Position numbers and translations under genes: made by a program. The notes below the pieces were generated by a model. That model made no database searches. It was not told the DNA's origin and saw nothing but the letters and a program-made list of their open reading frames with translations. From an uncultured Bacilli bacterium (GTDB lineage: Bacteria > Bacillota_I > Bacilli_A > RF39 > UBA660), in contig CALVHK010000047.1 of the NCBI GenBank assembly GCA_944327405.1, positions 1 through 7,360 on the forward strand: a stretch of DNA of 7,360 nucleotides, read 5' to 3'. This document shows, piece after piece, positions 5,690 to 7,360 of the stretch; the first letter of the stretch is position 1, and each line of letters begins with the position of its first letter.

Positions 5690-6897
5690 GAAAATAAACT
5701 TAATTGTTCTTTCTTATTTTCTACTACTTTATTATCTTCTAGAATTAAGTTTGCTTCAATAAAACTTTTTTTGAAATACTCACTGTTTATAAAATATCTA
5801 CCATTGCATGTAATGAAATACTTTGCTCTTTTTAAGACAATCCCCATTTTCTTTAAATCATTAAAGGTAATCTTAAAGTTTTTGCGACAAGCGATAATTC
5901 TTTGGGCTGATTTTATGCCAATTCCAGGTACTTTTAGTAAATCATAGTAAGAAGCACTGTTAATTTCTTTTGGAAATTCATTTAAGTGTCTTAAGGCCCA
6001 ATTTGCTTTAGGATCCATGAGGATGTTGAAGTTAGGATTTTCTTCATCTAGTAAGTCATCTACTTTAAAACCGTAAAATCTTAACAACCAATCGGCTTGA
6101 TATAGTCTATTTTCCCGAACAAGCGGTGGGGATGCAAGAGATGGCAACATTTTGTCTTTATTAACAGGAATGTAGGCCGAATAAAATACTCTTTTTAAAT
6201 CATAAGTTTTATATAGTGATTCACTTCTTCTCATAATATCTCGATCTGTTTCTTTGGTAGCACCAATAATCATTTGGGTGCTTTGACCGGCTGGAACATA
6301 CGATTTATTACGATTTTCTTTGACATAAGACATAATTTTTGTGACTTTATTACTATCCTTGTTGGGAGCTAGAAGTTTTAGGCCATTATCTGTTGGGAGC
6401 TCTATATTAGCACTAAGACGGTCAACAAGAGAACCTAATTCTTTTAACAGATGAGCGCTAGCTCCAGGAATAGCTTTACAATGAATGTAGCCATGAAAAT
6501 GATATTTGGTTCTAAGTAATTTAATTGTCTTGATTAAAAGCTCCATCGTATAATCAGGACTTTTGATAATTCCTGAACTTAAGAATAAACCTTCAATATA
6601 ATTTCTTCGATAAAAATTCATCGTAATCGAACATATTTCTTCTGGTGTAAACATGGCTCTTTTCACATTGTTACTTACCCTATTTATGCAATATTTGCAG
6701 TCGAGGATACAGCAGTTCGTCATGAGTATTTTTAAAAGAGAGATACATCTGCCGTCACTGGCAAAAGAGTGACAAATACCAGAATATGCAGCATTGCCTA
6801 TTCCTCCTTCATTTTTTCTTGTGCTGCCACTAGAAGAACATGAAGCATCATATTTGGCACTGTCTGCTAGAATCTTTAATTTTTCTTCTAAAGTCAT
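5686..6897 (-). CDS. Radical SAM DNA modification/repair protein with clamp motif
   Basis: This radical SAM enzyme is of the TIGR03916 type (rSAM linked to UDG), a putative DNA repair or modification family with no proven reaction. With the start chosen here (403 residues) the 4Fe-4S cluster motif is C63xxxC67xxC70 (CILDCKYC). It is preceded by conserved blocks CSSSGSTRKNEGG (20-32) and DGRCISLLK (48-56), which add cysteines C20, C42, C51 and C62. A helix-hairpin-helix DNA-binding motif lies at about 318-337 (LLKVPGIGIKSAQRII). A charged tail then ends in QLSLF (398-402), the bacterial sliding-clamp binding consensus. Start: an in-frame GTG at 6904-6906 is rejected because it lies inside the AGGTGAT ribosome site that serves the ATG at 6895-6897. 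It is the first gene of an operon with the DUF4130 protein (4-base overlap) and a chaperonin. Confidence 0.93.
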   Translation of the reverse strand: MTLEEKLKILADSAKYDASCSSSGSTRKNEGGIGNAAYSGICHSFASDGRCISLLKILMTNCCILDCKYCINRVSNNVKRAMFTPEEICSITMNFYRRNYIEGLFLSSGIIKSPDYTMELLIKTIKLLRTKYHFHGYIHCKAIPGASAHLLKELGSLVDRLSANIELPTDNGLKLLAPNKDSNKVTKIMSYVKENRNKSYVPAGQSTQMIIGATKETDRDIMRRSESLYKTYDLKRVFYSAYIPVNKDKMLPSLASPPLVRENRLYQADWLLRFYGFKVDDLLDEENPNFNILMDPKANWALRHLNEFPKEINSASYYDLLKVPGIGIKSAQRIIACRKNFKITFNDLKKMGIVLKRAKYFITCNGRYFINSEYFKKSFIEANLILEDNKVVENKKEQLSLFS

Positions 6898-6901
6898 TTT
6901 T

Positions 6902-6908
6902 ATCACCT
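6902..6908 (-). promoter_or_regulatory. Ribosome site deciding the radical SAM start
   Basis: AGGTGAT on the minus strand matches the 3' end of 16S rRNA and sits 4 bases before ATG 6895-6897. The GTG within it is in frame and would add three residues, but it would then have no ribosome site of its own. Confidence 0.8.
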
Positions 6909-6914
6909 GTATAT

Positions 6915-6943
6915 ATTATAATACAAAAGTTTGCGTTAGTCAA
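6915..6943 (-). promoter_or_regulatory. Strong promoter of the radical SAM operon
   Basis: On the minus strand TTGACT (6938-6943) and TATAAT (6915-6920) are separated by exactly 17 bases, one base short of a perfect consensus. The start would fall near 6908, giving a leader of only about 11 nt that begins at the ribosome site. The -35 box lies within the left copy of the inverted repeat at 6936-6957. Confidence 0.85.
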
Positions 6944-6971
6944 ACAAATATACGCTTCCAATTTATGGTAT

Positions 6972-7000
6972 AAAAAAAAGCACAAGTATCAAATTTGCTT
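6972..7000 (-). terminator. Minus-strand terminator upstream of operon A
   Basis: AAGCAAA and TTGTGCTT on the minus strand pair over 7 bp with one bulged base, and run into eight T (6972-6979). It would stop transcription arriving from the transposase side before the radical SAM promoter. Confidence 0.6.
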
Positions 7001-7018
7001 GGTTAATTTAAGTTAGGA

Positions 7019-7041
7019 AATCCGAAATGGATATCCGGATT
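7019..7041. repeat. Short palindrome in the gene-free stretch
   Basis: AATCCG (7019-7024) pairs with CGGATT (7036-7041) around an 11-base loop, and GGATATCC (7029-7036) is itself a perfect palindrome. No T-run follows on either strand, so it is not an obvious terminator. Function unknown. Confidence 0.5.
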
Positions 7042-7055
7042 ATTTAATTGATAAG

Positions 7056-7076
7056 CAACAAAGCGAAACTTTGTTG
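7056..7076. repeat. Perfect 8-bp hairpin within the right inverted repeat
   Basis: CAACAAAG (7056-7063) and CTTTGTTG (7069-7076) enclose the loop CGAAA. It overlaps the right copy of the longer inverted repeat (7061-7081) and has no T-run. Subterminal hairpins of this kind occur near transposon ends, but the assignment is inference. Confidence 0.55.
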
Positions 7077-7102
7077 ACTAAAAAATTGTAATGATATGAA
7101 AT

Positions 7103-7151
7103 AAAAAATCAAGAGTCAAGATGAACTCACATTGTTCGCTCTTGATTTTTT
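7103..7151. terminator. Bidirectional terminator at the transposase end
   Basis: AAAAAATCAAGAG (7103-7115) and CTCTTGATTTTTT (7139-7151) form a perfect 13-bp stem. An inner GAAC/GTTC stem (7123-7126, 7134-7137) sits in its loop region. T-runs are present in both directions. The transposase stop codon (7127-7129) lies in the inner loop, so the last codons of the gene form one arm. Confidence 0.85.
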
Positions 7152-7360
7152 ATTATCATATCTTTCATATTTAATTCTTCAATTGGAATATGATGTAAAT
7201 TTAGAAGTTCTAATATTTCACTCCCTAAATTTTCTTCTAATAATTGTAAGGGAGTTTTATAGTCCTTAATAGGCCTAGGGTAGTTATTTAACCGATTAAT
7301 AATATCTAAAATATCTTCACTAGATAATTCAGTGATATCAAATCCTTTTTTTATTAACCA
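7127..7360 (-). CDS. IS30-type transposase, C-terminal part (cut by window)
   Basis: An open frame enters from the right edge and gives 77 residues before TGA. The blocks KKGFDI (4-9), INRLNNYPRPIKDYKTP (21-37) and GSEILELLNLHHIPIEELNM (46-65) resemble the end of IS30-family DDE transposases, in which PKGxD follows the catalytic glutamate and is followed by a helix, NxxPR and YxTP. The catalytic residues themselves lie outside the window, so activity cannot be judged. An IS3-type element also has a YxTP end but lacks the preceding KGxD block. No frameshift is seen in the visible part. The gene points toward operon A and is separated from it by two terminators. Confidence 0.8.
   Translation of the reverse strand, partial: WLIKKGFDITELSSEDILDIINRLNNYPRPIKDYKTPLQLLEENLGSEILELLNLHHIPIEELNMKDMIIKNQERTM

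Larger units (their letters stand above)
6936..7081. repeat. Imperfect inverted repeat pair, MITE-like or IS end
   Basis: The left copy is 6936-6957 (TTAGTCAA, CAAA and CGCTT in order). The reverse complement of 7061-7081 shows the same blocks in the same order. By eye 18 of 22 positions agree with one gap. The copies point inward and bound a 146-base segment with no gene, which holds a minus-strand terminator and a palindrome. No target duplication is visible outside the copies. It may be a small non-autonomous element, or the end region of the IS30-type element to the right. Chance in AT-rich DNA is not excluded. Confidence 0.5.
7103..7360 (-). mobile_element. IS30-like insertion sequence, one end only
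   Basis: The transposase fragment and its terminator mark the 3' side of an insertion sequence that continues past the right edge. Its left limit is not fixed: it could lie at the inverted repeat near 7081 or as far left as 6936. The other terminal repeat and the target duplication are not visible. Confidence 0.5.

Noticed and set aside
6408..6419. CIRCE-like half site (TTAGCACT) upstream of the chaperonin
   Set aside because: It lies inside the radical SAM coding sequence, far from the chaperonin start, and has no inverted partner.
6898..6906. GTG start giving a radical SAM protein three residues longer
   Set aside because: The GTG is part of the AGGTGAT ribosome site for the ATG just downstream.
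6936..7151. CRISPR array in the repeat-rich stretch
   Set aside because: The repeats are inverted, only two copies exist and there are no regularly spaced direct repeats.
1..7360. Mycoplasma-type genetic code
   Set aside because: TGA serves as the stop in several genes and Trp is encoded by TGG in cysS.

Overview
The window is AT-rich and densely packed. Every gene recognised is on the minus strand, so it reads right to left. The codon use, strong AGGAGG-type ribosome sites, PerR/peroxiredoxin pair and lysine/isoleucine-rich proteins suggest a low-GC Bacillota or Mycoplasmatota-related bacterium. TGA is used as a stop (radical SAM gene, its partner, the transposase) and Trp is encoded by TGG (for example in cysS). 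This is therefore standard code 11, not the Mycoplasma/Spiroplasma code.

Right edge (about 6936-7360): the C-terminal 77 residues of an IS30-type transposase, whose stop codon sits in the loop of a long terminator. Beyond it lies a gene-free 0.2 kb stretch rich in palindromes. An imperfect inverted repeat there (6936-6957 and 7061-7081) overlaps the -35 box of the next operon.

Operon A (6897 to 3409): a radical SAM DNA modification/repair protein, its usual DUF4130 partner and a divergent group I chaperonin. The genes overlap by 4 and 26 bases, so they are probably translated together. The radical SAM protein ends in QLSLF, an exact match to the bacterial sliding-clamp binding consensus, which ties it to replication or repair.

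Operon B (3319 to 2264): a PerR-type peroxide sensor and an archaeal-type Prx6-like peroxiredoxin. A near-perfect palindromic Per box lies over the predicted transcription start, so the pair forms a compact autoregulated peroxide-defence unit.

Operon C (2153 to 142): cysteinyl-tRNA synthetase followed, with a one-base stop/start overlap, by a membrane protein that resembles the YugP zinc metallopeptidase family but has lost the HExxH motif.

Left edge (1-141): the operon C terminator, then a strong minus-strand promoter for a gene outside the window, with a long hairpin in its expected leader. The most interesting points are the chaperonin coupled to the clamp-tagged radical SAM pair, the pseudo-peptidase behind cysS and the inverted-repeat element in front of operon A.
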